Below, in pieces: positions 1-9,247 of a stretch of DNA of 64,000 nt (position 1 is its first letter; every line of letters begins with the position of its first letter). Source of the DNA: DATFVA01 sp963774455. GTDB lineage: Bacteria; Bacteroidota; Ignavibacteria; Ignavibacteriales; Ignavibacteriaceae. A model generated the notes under the pieces. The model was not told where the DNA came from. It saw nothing but the letters and a program-made list of their open reading frames with translations, and made no database searches. The translations under genes and the position numbers were made by a program. Where the stretch lies: contig CAVZFD010000005.1 in the NCBI GenBank assembly GCA_963774455.1, positions 124,001 to 188,000 on the forward strand, in the 5' to 3' direction.

Positions 1-666
1 TCACGGAAAGAAATTAAAGAAGATAAGCTTGTTACATCTTATTACCAGGCGCAGAGTTTTGTGGTGGAAAATAAGTCCCGACTCTTAGCTTACGCAGGAG
101 TACTCGTCGTTATTATTCTTGCCGTGATATATTATGTTAACCATAAGAAGGAAGTTAACCAGGAAGCTGGAGTTGCATTGTCGAGGGTTATCGATTCGTA
201 CGACAGGGGCGCGTACCTTGAGGCAATTGAAGGTAAAGCAGGCACTGAGGTAATGGGTCTTAAAAAGATTGTTGAGGAGTATGACGGAACGGAAAATGGT
301 GAAACTGCAAAGATCTACCTCGCTAACAGCTATAACAGCCTGGGTAAGTTTGATGAGGCTTTTAATTACTATAAGGATTATACGGGCGATATTTCCATGC
401 TAAAGGCCGCTTCACTGGCGGGACAGGCAGGGTATTACGCTTATAAAAAAGAGTTTGAGAAAGCGGCAGACCTTTATAGGGACGCTGCTCACGTTAGCAA
501 GTATAATGTAGATAATCCCGACTTCCTGCTGAAAAGTGCGATAAACTATATAAACGCCGGAAAAAAAGAACAGGCAAAGGATCTATTAACAACGATTAAA
601 AAGGATTATAAAACCTCCACAGCCAGCAGGGAGGCTGATCGCTACCTGGCCCTGGTTGAAGCTTGA
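1..666 (+). CDS. Membrane-anchored tetratricopeptide-repeat protein (5' partial)
   Basis: The reading frame is open from base 1, so the true start lies left of the window; 221 residues are visible. After a charged N-terminal stretch there is one strong hydrophobic segment (around LLAYAGVLVVIILAVIYYV), then helical repeats with TPR character (AKIYLANSYNSLGKFDEA, YYAYKKEFEKAADLY, AINYINAGKKEQAKDLL). The architecture is a single N-terminal membrane anchor with a periplasmic TPR domain, as in YfgM-like ancillary proteins. The partner is unknown; TPR domains mediate protein contacts. A hairpin terminator follows directly, so this looks like the last gene of its unit. Family assignment is by architecture only. 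Confidence 0.8.
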   Translation, partial: SRKEIKEDKLVTSYYQAQSFVVENKSRLLAYAGVLVVIILAVIYYVNHKKEVNQEAGVALSRVIDSYDRGAYLEAIEGKAGTEVMGLKKIVEEYDGTENGETAKIYLANSYNSLGKFDEAFNYYKDYTGDISMLKAASLAGQAGYYAYKKEFEKAADLYRDAAHVSKYNVDNPDFLLKSAINYINAGKKEQAKDLLTTIKKDYKTSTASREADRYLALVEA

Positions 667-682
667 TATTACGCAATTCTTT

Positions 683-709
683 AAAAGCCGCTTTCTAACG
701 GCTTTTTTC
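683..709 (+). terminator. Rho-independent terminator after the TPR gene
   Basis: A perfect 7-bp stem AAAGCCG/CGGCTTT (684-690 and 699-705) with an 8-nt loop is followed by a T run. It lies 17 nt after the stop codon of the TPR gene. A second small hairpin (CGGGTT/AACCCG, 737-754) lies further on, before efp. Confidence 0.8.
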
Positions 710-849
710 ATTTTTATGTACATTTTTATCAAAAAACGGGTTGCTTTTAACCCGAAACGGCCTGTTTTTATCAAATCCTGTTTCTTGACTTTCAGGCTGT
801 ATATATCTATTTTTTTTATCCTATTAATAAATTTTAAACCTAGGGATTT

Positions 850-1413
850 ATGGCCGATACTTCTGATTTTCGAAATGGACTTATAATTAAATATAAAAAC
901 GATCTTTATACGATTACTGAATTCCAACATGTAAAACCCGGTAAGGGGGGTGCATTCGTAAGGACTACCTTAAAAAATCTAAGAACCGGCAAGGTTCTCG
1001 ATAATACTTTCCGCGCAGGCGAGGGTATCGATATCGTCAGGGTAGAGAGAAGGAAGTATCAGTTCCTTTACAGGGAGGGAGATTTCCTGGTGTGTATGGA
1101 TAATGATACTTACGAACAGATCAACATTTCTAAAAGCCTCTTCGGCGACGGCGGGAAGTACCTTAAAGAGGGTGAAGAAGTTGATATCCTTTTCAACGGG
1201 TCTGAAATAATAAATGTTGAAATTCCGATTTTTGTCACGCTTAAAGTGGTTCACACCGAACCGGGCTTTAGGGGTAATACAGCAACAGGTGCACTGAAGC
1301 CCGCAGAGTTGGAAACCGGTGCAAGTGTAAATGTTCCTTTATTTATTGATGTTAACGACTTACTGAAGGTTGATACCAGGACAGGTGAGTACGTTGAAAG
1401 AATAAAATCTTAA
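850..1413 (+). CDS. efp: Translation elongation factor P
   Basis: EF-P relieves ribosome stalling at polyproline stretches by binding next to the P-site tRNA. The 187-aa length is standard for the family, with an N-terminal KOW-like domain and two OB-type domains. The loop that contacts the P-site tRNA is present as VKPGKGGAF; K32 is at the position that is modified in other bacteria. No modification enzyme gene is in view. The C-terminal signature region (GASVNVPLFIDVNDLLKVDTR) is intact. The ATG at 850 gives the expected MADTSDFRNG N-terminus. accB starts 15 nt downstream, an efp-accB-accC order seen in several phyla. Confidence 0.97.
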   Translation: MADTSDFRNGLIIKYKNDLYTITEFQHVKPGKGGAFVRTTLKNLRTGKVLDNTFRAGEGIDIVRVERRKYQFLYREGDFLVCMDNDTYEQINISKSLFGDGGKYLKEGEEVDILFNGSEIINVEIPIFVTLKVVHTEPGFRGNTATGALKPAELETGASVNVPLFIDVNDLLKVDTRTGEYVERIKS

Positions 1414-1428
1414 AAACCAAGGAATCCA

Positions 1429-1896
1429 ATGGATTTAAACCTGATCAGGAAACTTGTTAAGCTTATAGATTCAAGCGAAGTTACGGATCTTGAGATTGAA
1501 GAAAATGGTTTGCGAGTTAAAATAGCAAAGAAAATAAGGGGGGTTAAGGCTATTACTCAACCGCAGATTCTCCCTCATTCACAAACTGTCCCCCTGGCTT
1601 CTGCCGCCCAAAAGAGTGAGGAAAGCGGCACCACCAAAGAAGAAAGCAAGGAAAAACTGCACGAAGTTCATTCTCCAATAGTGGGAACTTTCTACAGAGC
1701 CCCGGCACCTGATGCCGATCCATATGCACAGGTTGGCGATACGATTTCGCAGGGAACTGTTCTGTGTATAGTTGAAGCAATGAAACTTATGAATGAAATT
1801 GAATCAGACGTAAGCGGAAAAATTGTAAAAATTCTTGTTGAAAACGGTAAACCGGTTGAATATAATCAGCCATTATTCCTGGTTCAGACAAGTTAA
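1429..1896 (+). CDS. accB: Acetyl-CoA carboxylase biotin carboxyl carrier protein
   Basis: BCCP carries the biotin that shuttles carboxyl groups from biotin carboxylase to carboxyltransferase in the first step of fatty acid synthesis. The 155-aa protein has a family-typical N-terminal helix region (MDLNLIRKLVKLIDSS), a Ser/Pro/Ala/Glu-rich linker (about residues 45-78) and a C-terminal biotinyl domain. The biotin attachment motif EAMKLMNEI is complete, with K119 as the acceptor. accC follows after 23 nt, so carrier and carboxylase are made from one transcript. The carboxyltransferase genes are not in this window. Confidence 0.96.
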   Translation: MDLNLIRKLVKLIDSSEVTDLEIEENGLRVKIAKKIRGVKAITQPQILPHSQTVPLASAAQKSEESGTTKEESKEKLHEVHSPIVGTFYRAPAPDADPYAQVGDTISQGTVLCIVEAMKLMNEIESDVSGKIVKILVENGKPVEYNQPLFLVQTS

Positions 1897-1919
1897 TTCT
1901 CAGGAAGTTTGAGGAAGAT

Positions 1920-3263
1920 TTGTTTAACAAAATTCTCATCGCCAATCGCGGCGAAATAGCGTTACGCGTTATCAGGACATGCAAAGAATTGGGGATAAAA
2001 ACTGTAGCGATATATTCCGAAGCAGATAAAGATTCGCTGCATGTTACATTTGCGGATGAAGCTGTTTGTATTGGTCCTCCCCCCAGCAAAGAAAGTTATC
2101 TTAAAATTCCCCTGATTATCTCGGCAGCCCAAATTACCGGCTCCGATGCGATCCATCCGGGTTATGGTTTCCTGGCGGAGAACGCAAACTTCTCGGAAAT
2201 ATGCGCCGATTCAGGAATCAAGTTTATAGGTCCTTCTCCCGAAATGATTAATGCAATGGGCGATAAGGCATTTGCCAAGGACACGATGAGGAAAAATGGC
2301 GTGCCTGTGATTCCGGGAAGCGATGGCGTTATAGCGGATGTTGAGGAAGGTAAACATGCTGCTTCCGGGGTAGGCTACCCGGTAATTATTAAAGCTTCGG
2401 CAGGCGGAGGCGGAAAGGGTATGCGTATAGTCTGGGAGGAATCTGAATTTGAAAAAGCATACCAGACTGCACGTACAGAGGCTGAATCCGCTTTCGGTAA
2501 CGGCGATGTTTACATTGAAAAGTTCCTCGAGAACCCCCGTCACGTAGAAATCCAGGTACTGGGTGATATGTTTGGTAATGTTTATCATTACGGCGAAAGG
2601 GACTGCTCCGTGCAGAGGAGGCACCAGAAGCTTATCGAGGAATCTCCCTCACCTATTATCGATGCGGAGACTAGGAATCTAATGGGTGAAACTGCTGTGC
2701 TTGGTGCCAAATCTGTGAAGTATGAAGGTGTCGGTACAATAGAATTCCTTGTAGATAAACATAAAAAATTCTACTTCATGGAAATGAATACAAGGATACA
2801 GGTTGAACATCCGGTAACTGAGCTTGTTTATGATGTTGATCTGATCAGGCAGCAGATACTTGTTGCTGCCGGAGAGAAGATTGAGACGCTCCCACGCAAG
2901 CCATTGGGACATGCAATCGAATTTAGAATAAATGCAGAGGATCCTGCTAAAGGGTTCAGACCTTCTCCTGGCAGAATTGAATCGCTCCACTTTCCCGGTG
3001 GATTTGGAGTAAGGATCGATTCCCATATTTATCATGGTTATACAATACCCCCATTTTATGATTCACTCATAGCAAAGCTTATTGTATGGGGAAAAGACAG
3101 GAACCACGCTATCGCCAGGGGAAAAAGAGCTCTTGACGAGTTTATTATTGAAGGTATCAAAACTACAATTCCCTTTCACCTTCAGGTGCTTGAGGATCCC
3201 AGGTTTGTAAGCGGTAATTTTGATACCGGCTTTCTTGAAAAATTTGAATTTAAAGCAACTTAA
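1920..3263 (+). CDS. accC: Acetyl-CoA carboxylase, biotin carboxylase subunit
   Basis: An ATP-grasp enzyme that carboxylates BCCP-bound biotin with bicarbonate and ATP. The 447-aa length is normal. Seen in order: the N-terminal ANRGEIALRVIR, HPGYGFLAEN, the glycine-rich ATP loop GGGGKGMR, the catalytic stretch MNTRIQVEHPVTE, and EFRINAEDP carrying the conserved Arg. The start is TTG at 1920, preceded by GAGGAAG at 1911-1917; it gives the family N-terminus LFNKILIANRGE. Cotranscribed with accB. Confidence 0.97.
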   Translation: MFNKILIANRGEIALRVIRTCKELGIKTVAIYSEADKDSLHVTFADEAVCIGPPPSKESYLKIPLIISAAQITGSDAIHPGYGFLAENANFSEICADSGIKFIGPSPEMINAMGDKAFAKDTMRKNGVPVIPGSDGVIADVEEGKHAASGVGYPVIIKASAGGGGKGMRIVWEESEFEKAYQTARTEAESAFGNGDVYIEKFLENPRHVEIQVLGDMFGNVYHYGERDCSVQRRHQKLIEESPSPIIDAETRNLMGETAVLGAKSVKYEGVGTIEFLVDKHKKFYFMEMNTRIQVEHPVTELVYDVDLIRQQILVAAGEKIETLPRKPLGHAIEFRINAEDPAKGFRPSPGRIESLHFPGGFGVRIDSHIYHGYTIPPFYDSLIAKLIVWGKDRNHAIARGKRALDEFIIEGIKTTIPFHLQVLEDPRFVSGNFDTGFLEKFEFKAT

Positions 3264-3303
3264 ATAATTCTATCACTTCAATTGAAAATAAGCTGAGGTT
3301 AAA

Positions 3304-3684
3304 ATGGACTTCCCGAATAATCTGAAGTATACTAATGATCACGAATGGATTAAGGTTGACGGCAATACTGGTACAATAGGAATTACGGAATATGCACAGG
3401 GCGAGCTGGGTGATGTTGTGTTTGTTGATATAGACCCTAATCTGGGGGAGATAAAAAAGGGTGAATCATTCGGAACGATTGAAGCAGTTAAGACTGTAAG
3501 CGATATGTTTGCTCCCTGCGGCGGAAAGGTGCTGGGGCTGAATAAGGATCTGACCGACAATCCCGAATTTATAAATAATGATCCCTACGGCAAAGGCTGG
3601 ATGATTAAGATTGAGATAAGCGATTTATCTGATTTGAATGATCTGTTGGACAGCGCCGCTTATAAAAGTCTGATCGGTCAATAA
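3304..3684 (+). CDS. gcvH: Glycine cleavage system H protein
   Basis: The lipoyl carrier of the glycine cleavage system, which moves the aminomethyl group between the P, T and L proteins. The 126-aa length is standard. The lipoylation site is in GTIEAVKTVSD with K63 as acceptor, and the N-terminal pattern YTNDHEWIKVDG is typical. The other gcv genes are not adjacent. It lies 40 nt after accC on the same strand with GAGG before the ATG, so it could share the acc transcript. Confidence 0.96.
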   Translation: MDFPNNLKYTNDHEWIKVDGNTGTIGITEYAQGELGDVVFVDIDPNLGEIKKGESFGTIEAVKTVSDMFAPCGGKVLGLNKDLTDNPEFINNDPYGKGWMIKIEISDLSDLNDLLDSAAYKSLIGQ

Positions 3685-3828
3685 ATCTAGAAGGTTATCT
3701 CAGTAGCTTATAAAAATCCACTGCTTTTTTGGGAAACTGTTTCTTTTGTTTTGGGGAGACATGGAATTCATTTGAACAAGCAGCCTTTGAAATAATATAA
3801 TTGCATTTCGTATAATTCATAATCGGAA

Positions 3829-5370
3829 ATGATTCATAAAGAAAATATTTTAATAATAGATTTTGGCTCACAGTACACACAGTTAATTACTCGCCGCGTT
3901 AGAGAAGAAAATGTTTATTCAGAAATTCACCCCCATACTGTAACTCTCCGCCAGGTAAAAGAAATGAAGCCCGCGGGAATAATTCTTTCCGGCGGGCCAA
4001 TGAGCGTTTACGATGAAGGAGCTCCACGGATTGATTCGGGGATATTGAACCTGGGGATACCTGTCCTGGGGATTTGTTATGGACTTCAGTTTATATCTCT
4101 CACACTCGGAGGAAAGGTTGAACCTGCCAGCGACCGCGAATACGGAAAGGCACTTCTTAAAATAAAAAGCGAATCACCCCTCTTTAAAAATGTTAAGAAA
4201 GAATCAGTTGTGTGGATGAGTCACGGTGATTACCTGGAATCCTCCCCAGATGGATTTAACGTTATAGCTGTCTCTGATCATTCACCGATCTGTGCTATGT
4301 CGGATGAGGATAAAAAGATATATGGGCTCCAGTTCCACCCCGAGGTTATGCATACGGAAGAGGGGAAGAAAATAATTCATAATTTTCTTTTTAACATCTG
4401 TCGGTGTAAGGGAGAGTGGACGACCGGAAATTTGATCAGCGAAAAGATAAATGAGATACGGAATGCGGCAGGCGGCTCGAAGGTAATCTGCGCATTGAGC
4501 GGCGGAGTTGATTCTACAGTGGCAGCGGTATTGGTTGACAGGGCTATTGGTGAAGATCTTACCTGTGTTCATATAAATACGGGTATGATGAGAAAAAATG
4601 AGAGTGAGAATATTCTCCGTATGTTTGAGGAGAAGTTTAAGCTTCACGTAATTTATATAGATGCCGCAGACAGGTTTTTGAATAAGCTAGCGGGAGTCTC
4701 GGATCCAGAGACCAAAAGAAAAATCATCGGAAACACTTTTATCGAAGTATTTGAGGAAGAAGCAAAGAAATTTGAAAATGCAGAGTTCCTTGTGCAGGGA
4801 ACGCTTTATCCCGATGTTATAGAATCTGTTTCGGTCAAAGGAGCTTCTACTACTATTAAAACGCATCACAATGTAGGTGGACTGCCGGAAAAAATGCATC
4901 TTTCCCTCATTGAACCTTTCAGAGAGTTATTTAAGGATGAAGTCAGGAAGGTCGGCCGAGAACTGGGAATTCCTGAGGATTTTATCAACCGGCATCCGTT
5001 TCCAGGTCCGGGACTTGCAGTTAGGATAGTAGGTGATATCACAAAACCGAAGCTTGATATTCTTCGCGAAGCTGACGATATTTTTATCAGTCAGATAAAA
5101 AATGCAGGAATATATGATGATATCTGGCAGGCTTTTGGCGTTCTCCTGTCTATTCAATCGGTTGGTGTAATGGGTGATGCGAGAACATATGAGAACGTTC
5201 TGGCTTTAAGAGCGGTAACCTCTTCAGATGGAATGACGGCCGATTGGTTCAGGTTCGACAATGATTTTCTGGCTGATGTTTCAAATAAAATTATTAATAA
5301 GGTAAGAGGAATCAATAGGGTAGTGTACGACATCAGCTCCAAACCTCCGTCCACTATAGAATGGGAATAA
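3829..5370 (+). CDS. guaA: GMP synthase (glutamine-hydrolysing)
   Basis: Converts XMP to GMP using ATP and glutamine-derived ammonia. At 513 aa it is full length. The class I amidotransferase domain has the nucleophile C83 in GICYGLQ and the H170/E172 pair in GLQFHPEV. The ATP-pyrophosphatase domain has the P-loop SGGVDST at 224-230, and the C-terminal dimerisation domain ends with the usual PPSTIEWE. The next gene overlaps the stop codon, so guaA heads a run of at least three genes. The 144 nt upstream hold no other gene. Confidence 0.98.
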   Translation: MIHKENILIIDFGSQYTQLITRRVREENVYSEIHPHTVTLRQVKEMKPAGIILSGGPMSVYDEGAPRIDSGILNLGIPVLGICYGLQFISLTLGGKVEPASDREYGKALLKIKSESPLFKNVKKESVVWMSHGDYLESSPDGFNVIAVSDHSPICAMSDEDKKIYGLQFHPEVMHTEEGKKIIHNFLFNICRCKGEWTTGNLISEKINEIRNAAGGSKVICALSGGVDSTVAAVLVDRAIGEDLTCVHINTGMMRKNESENILRMFEEKFKLHVIYIDAADRFLNKLAGVSDPETKRKIIGNTFIEVFEEEAKKFENAEFLVQGTLYPDVIESVSVKGASTTIKTHHNVGGLPEKMHLSLIEPFRELFKDEVRKVGRELGIPEDFINRHPFPGPGLAVRIVGDITKPKLDILREADDIFISQIKNAGIYDDIWQAFGVLLSIQSVGVMGDARTYENVLALRAVTSSDGMTADWFRFDNDFLADVSNKIINKVRGINRVVYDISSKPPSTIEWE

Positions 5371-6281
5371 AAAGAATGCTCGATGAAAATCAGATTACCC
5401 ATAAAATGAAACTCGCATCTGATTATGAAATGCAGGGGAAACTACTTCATGCAGTACAGATTTACAACTCAATCATAGCTGAAAATCCGGATTATACTGA
5501 TGCCTACTTTGCGCTTGGTGAAGTATATGAAAAAATAGGGAATATAAATCCTGCCGTAAAACTTATCAGGAACTTTCTGACATCAAACCCCGAAAATAGA
5601 GAGGTCAGAATTTACTTAAGCGAATTCCTTATGAGAAATAAAAGATGGGATGAAGCTGATGAGATATTAAGTTATATTCTTCCTGAAGAAGAGCCGGTAA
5701 TTTCATTTTTCCTGGGCTATTCGCATTTTATGCAGAAGGATTATGAGGTCGCGAGGATCAACTTCCTGAATTTTCTAAAGCATGGCGAACCGGATGAGAT
5801 GCTGCAGGAGGCAAACCTTTACCTTACAAAGATAGACATAAACTTAAAGAATTTTAAAAGCGCACTGGAATACCTAAAGAAAACAGAAATTGTGTACTCT
5901 AATTTCTGGGAATGGAATCTGTTGATATCAGTGGTTTATTATAACCTCGGGATGTATACCCACGCAATTGTGCCTGTTGGTAAATCACTTAAGCTTAATC
6001 CGCAGGAAAAGTCAATTAATAAATGGGCGGGAAAAATATATCTCAAAACCGGTGATTACCAGAAAGCCGAAAAGCAGTTCCTGGCCTATATTGACGCAGG
6101 TGAAAGTGCGGAGGCAGATATTTACACAGAGCTGGCGGAAGCCTGTATGAGATCAAAGAAACCTGCAGACGCGCTTGCATATTTTGAGATAGCGCTTAAA
6201 CTTGATCCGGAAAATAAATTTGCTGAAGAGGGGAAAAAGAACGCGGATACTGTAATAAAAAAGACGGCATTAGATGATTAA
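5361..6281 (+). CDS. Tetratricopeptide-repeat protein
   Basis: A soluble 306-aa protein made almost entirely of TPR units, for example AYFALGEVYEKIGNINPAVKL, ARINFLNFLKHGEPDEM and AKIYLKTGDYQKAEKQFLAY. No signal peptide or membrane segment is visible. Two starts are possible: ATG at 5361, inside the end of guaA, or ATG at 5376 (MLDENQITHKMK), five codons later. The downstream gene overlaps by 8 nt, implying translational coupling. The role is unknown; placement before an exported TPR plus binding-protein fusion suggests a shared envelope function. Confidence 0.85.
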   Translation: MGIKRMLDENQITHKMKLASDYEMQGKLLHAVQIYNSIIAENPDYTDAYFALGEVYEKIGNINPAVKLIRNFLTSNPENREVRIYLSEFLMRNKRWDEADEILSYILPEEEPVISFFLGYSHFMQKDYEVARINFLNFLKHGEPDEMLQEANLYLTKIDINLKNFKSALEYLKKTEIVYSNFWEWNLLISVVYYNLGMYTHAIVPVGKSLKLNPQEKSINKWAGKIYLKTGDYQKAEKQFLAYIDAGESAEADIYTELAEACMRSKKPADALAYFEIALKLDPENKFAEEGKKNADTVIKKTALDD

Positions 6282-8025
6282 GAAAAACAATATTATAGCA
6301 ATTTTCCTGTCGGCTGCATTCGTGTTTATACTGAATGACCTTTCCTACGGTCAACAGCCCGATATTGATAACCAGTTTAAACTTGCCGTTAATCTTTACA
6401 AGTCAGGTGAATACAGTGAGGCTCTTCCGGTCTTTCAAAGGATTGCCCTGCAGCTGCCTTATAACTCCAAAACAACAATTGCATATCTTTTTACCTGCAA
6501 GACTTATCTTCAGATGAGCGATCCGGAATCTGCTAAAAAATATCTCCTGGATTTCCTGGAAAAATTTCCAGGAAGCCTCTATAATGATGAGGCTCACCTA
6601 GCGCTTGCAAAGGTGTTCTATGAGCAGGAAAATTATAAGGATGCGTTTGGAGAAATTCTGCATCTTGTTTCAAATGCGAAGTTGCCCGGGTATAAGACTT
6701 ACGCCGAATCTATTGGACAGAACCTGGCAGTAAACAACCTTGAGATGCATCAGTTAAAAATATATTACGATGTGTCAACTGATTCTGCCGCAAAACCGTA
6801 TCTTCTTCTTCTACTTGCACAAAAAGAAAAAAGTGAAGGCAACTACAGGAAAGCAATTAGTTCCTGCAATGAACTGATAAACAATTATCCCAAGTCGGAT
6901 CAGGCGGAGGATGCTGAGAATTTGTTAAGCAGGCTTGGTAAGCTTAACGATGACTATAGATCGCAGAACTTATTAGGTGTTCTTCTGCCGCTGACAGATG
7001 CAGGGAAAGGAATACAGAATCCGGTTGCAAATGAGATACTTGCCGGAATTAAATATGCTGCGGCGGAATACAATAAAGTCCACGTTAATAAGATCGGTCT
7101 TGTTATAAGAGATACCGAAAACGATTCATTAGTTATAAGCGCAATTGCTGAAGAATTGAGTCTGATTCCTGCGATTAAAGCAATTATTGGTCCCATTTTC
7201 AGCGACGAAGTAAGAGCAACACTGATCGATTTCCGGAATTCCGGTATACCTATTATCTCCCCGACCGCCACAGATGATGACCTGGTTGAGCTAAGCGAAA
7301 ACTTCTTCCAGGCAAATCCTTCTTTTTATATGAGGGCAAAGATAATGGCGCAGTACGTTTATTTTGTTGCAGGTAAAAGAAAGATTTCCGTACTTAATTC
7401 AATACAGGGATATTCTCCATTGCTGGCATCCATATTTATAGAAGAATTTCAGAAGCTGGGAGGAGAGATTATAAAAAACCAGACGTACAATAGCGGATCA
7501 TACGATCTAAGTAGTCCGGTGTCAAATATTGCTTCAGACTCTCTTGTGATGGAGGGAATATACGTTCCGATTTCAACTAAAATTGATGCTTCCCCTCTTC
7601 TGTCGCAGATGGTTCAATACAATATAAACACGTCTATTTTCGGGAACCAGGACTGGTTCTATGCGAAAGGTTTTGAAACTTCATCCGTTCTTAGCGATCA
7701 GCTTTCTTTTACATCTGACTTTTATTTCGATTATACCGACACATCATTCAACTCTTTCAGCCGGAATTTTACGGAGGAAACTGGGACAGACGCTAACAGA
7801 AATGTTCTATACGGGTATGATACCACTGAGTATCTTCTGACACTCATTGATGCGGGAGCAGATACAAGGTCGTCGCTAATCTCAACAATGGAATCGGGAA
7901 TTGAAGTAAAGGGCTATCATAATAACATATCATTCGGAAAAAAACATATAAACAGGTTCCTTAATATCGTCAGGTACAGCGACGGGAAATTCGAACTTGT
8001 TGACCGCTTTAAATCGGGCGGATAA
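6274..8025 (+). CDS. Exported TPR plus type 1 periplasmic-binding-fold protein
   Basis: A 583-aa protein with a signal peptide (about residues 1-26, ending in LSYGQ), an N-terminal TPR region (about 30-230) and a C-terminal domain like the branched-chain amino acid receptor fold (about 236-583). That domain shows GVLLPLTDAGKGIQNPVANEI, a GPIFSDEV segment and IPIISPTATDD. No ABC permease genes are nearby. TPR plus this fold is the architecture of LpoA-type activators of penicillin-binding proteins, and an equivalent role is possible. It overlaps the preceding TPR gene by 8 nt. A free-standing ligand sensor is the alternative. Confidence 0.75.
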   Translation: MIKKNNIIAIFLSAAFVFILNDLSYGQQPDIDNQFKLAVNLYKSGEYSEALPVFQRIALQLPYNSKTTIAYLFTCKTYLQMSDPESAKKYLLDFLEKFPGSLYNDEAHLALAKVFYEQENYKDAFGEILHLVSNAKLPGYKTYAESIGQNLAVNNLEMHQLKIYYDVSTDSAAKPYLLLLLAQKEKSEGNYRKAISSCNELINNYPKSDQAEDAENLLSRLGKLNDDYRSQNLLGVLLPLTDAGKGIQNPVANEILAGIKYAAAEYNKVHVNKIGLVIRDTENDSLVISAIAEELSLIPAIKAIIGPIFSDEVRATLIDFRNSGIPIISPTATDDDLVELSENFFQANPSFYMRAKIMAQYVYFVAGKRKISVLNSIQGYSPLLASIFIEEFQKLGGEIIKNQTYNSGSYDLSSPVSNIASDSLVMEGIYVPISTKIDASPLLSQMVQYNINTSIFGNQDWFYAKGFETSSVLSDQLSFTSDFYFDYTDTSFNSFSRNFTEETGTDANRNVLYGYDTTEYLLTLIDAGADTRSSLISTMESGIEVKGYHNNISFGKKHINRFLNIVRYSDGKFELVDRFKSGG

Positions 8026-8030
8026 ATAAA

Positions 8031-8045
8031 AGGAGGTATATTATT
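8031..8045 (+). promoter_or_regulatory. Strong ribosome binding site before a non-canonical ATT start (radC)
   Basis: AGGAGG at 8031-8036 is followed by six bases and ATT (8043-8045). The RadC-like frame is open on both sides and has no canonical start in the expected place, so this site decides the start. Confidence 0.6.
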
Positions 8046-8723
8046 CCGGGAGTTAAAGACTTACCCCTAGACGATCGGCCCAGGGAAAAACTTCTTCTCA
8101 GGGGTGCTCATAATTTAACTGATGCAGAACTGATTGCAATTCTTTTAAGAACAGGAAATAAAGGCAAGTCAGTTGTTCAGGTCGCACAGGAATTGATCAA
8201 TGATTACGGAAACCTTGCAGTCTTATCTTCAAGGACCGCATCAACATTAACAAGGACAAAAGGAATAGGAAATGATAAAGCTGCAACTCTCCTGGCAGCG
8301 TTCGAGTTATCCAGGAGAATTCAGGTTCAATCGAAATGGTTTTCAGATAAGAAAATAACTTCACCGCAGGACGTGGCGGATATATTTATTCCTTTGCTAA
8401 GAGATGAATTAAAGGAACACTTCTGTGTGGTCTGCCTGAGTTCAGCTAATAAAATTATAAGGTATGAAGTGATTTCAGTTGGCAACCTGAACTCAAGTGT
8501 TGTCCATCCAAGAGAGATTTTCAAGGCGGCAATAGATAATAATTCTGCAAGTATCATTTTGATCCATAACCATCCCAGCGGCAACCCTGAGCCAAGCAAC
8601 GAAGACATATCCATTACAAAAAAAGTGGTAGAATCAGGTAAAATTATGGATATTCCGGTATTTGACCATATTATTATTGCTGGCAATGATTTTACGAGCT
8701 TCGTTGAGAAAAGATTAATATGA
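8043..8723 (+). CDS. radC: RadC family protein (JAMM/MPN+), apparent ATT start
   Basis: The N-terminal helix-hairpin-helix part (DLPLDDRPREKLLLRGAHNL) is followed by the C-terminal metal-binding JAMM motif HNHPSGNPEPSNED. The family is linked to DNA repair or replication, but its biochemical role is unsettled. Homology begins at about 8055, yet the open frame contains no ATG, GTG or TTG before the TTG at 8193, which would delete the N-terminal domain. AGGAGG at 8031-8036 lies 6 nt before ATT at 8043, so initiation at ATT is the best reading (226 aa). A second ATT at 8040 is spaced less well. A lost start codon or sequencing error cannot be excluded. It follows the binding-fold gene by 17 nt. 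Confidence 0.88.
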   Translation: MPGVKDLPLDDRPREKLLLRGAHNLTDAELIAILLRTGNKGKSVVQVAQELINDYGNLAVLSSRTASTLTRTKGIGNDKAATLLAAFELSRRIQVQSKWFSDKKITSPQDVADIFIPLLRDELKEHFCVVCLSSANKIIRYEVISVGNLNSSVVHPREIFKAAIDNNSASIILIHNHPSGNPEPSNEDISITKKVVESGKIMDIPVFDHIIIAGNDFTSFVEKRLI

Positions 8724-8931
8724 ATGTGAACTGAAGCAACAAGCTGTTTATTTATAATAAGTTAACTTGAATTTTTAGCTCAATTTACTTATATAGCAGG
8801 GCACTATTAAGTGACCTATTTGCTCTAAGTTCCTATTTAATTTAGTTTTAGGAACGAAAAAAAAAAATGAGTTCGAAAAAGGTTAGTCTATTTAACAACC
8901 TACTACAAAAACATAATTGGAGGTTCTAAAC

Positions 8932-9207
8932 ATGAAAATAATCAAATTAGCTAGAAACACAGCTGTAGTTGCAGTGTTCGCACTTACTGTTGCAGTGATG
9001 AGCGGCTGTGGAGGTGTTAGCGATGCAGAAATGCAGCAGCTTCAGGACTTACGCACTGAGGTTAATTCCTTGCAATCTCAGGCTGATCAATTAAAAGATC
9101 AACGGACCAGCCTGGAAAAAGAAATAGCGGACAGAAACTCAAAGTTACAACAATGCGAAAAAGCTAAAGAAGAAACAAAAGCCAATTTGAGCAAAATTGG
9201 CCAGTAA
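8932..9207 (+). CDS. Small coiled-coil outer-envelope lipoprotein
   Basis: A 91-aa protein whose N-terminus has a charged start, a hydrophobic stretch and a lipobox-like VMSGC, with C26 as the likely lipidated cysteine. The rest is one long heptad-rich helix (QQLQDLRTEVNSLQSQADQL and onward), much like Lpp-type spacer lipoproteins. The ATG at 8932 is chosen over an in-frame TTG at 8917 because GGAGG at 8919-8923 sits 8 nt before it. A LysM protein with a similar coiled coil follows after 40 nt, suggesting that the two proteins cooperate at the peptidoglycan. Confidence 0.8.
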   Translation: MKIIKLARNTAVVAVFALTVAVMSGCGGVSDAEMQQLQDLRTEVNSLQSQADQLKDQRTSLEKEIADRNSKLQQCEKAKEETKANLSKIGQ

Positions 9208-9247
9208 TTTATTAAGTTTTTAATTACCTAATTGGAGGAAAAGTTTT

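Noticed and set aside
586..930. 114-codon minus-strand frame over the terminator and efp start
   Set aside because: Shadow of efp and the TPR gene; no family features and it runs through a terminator.
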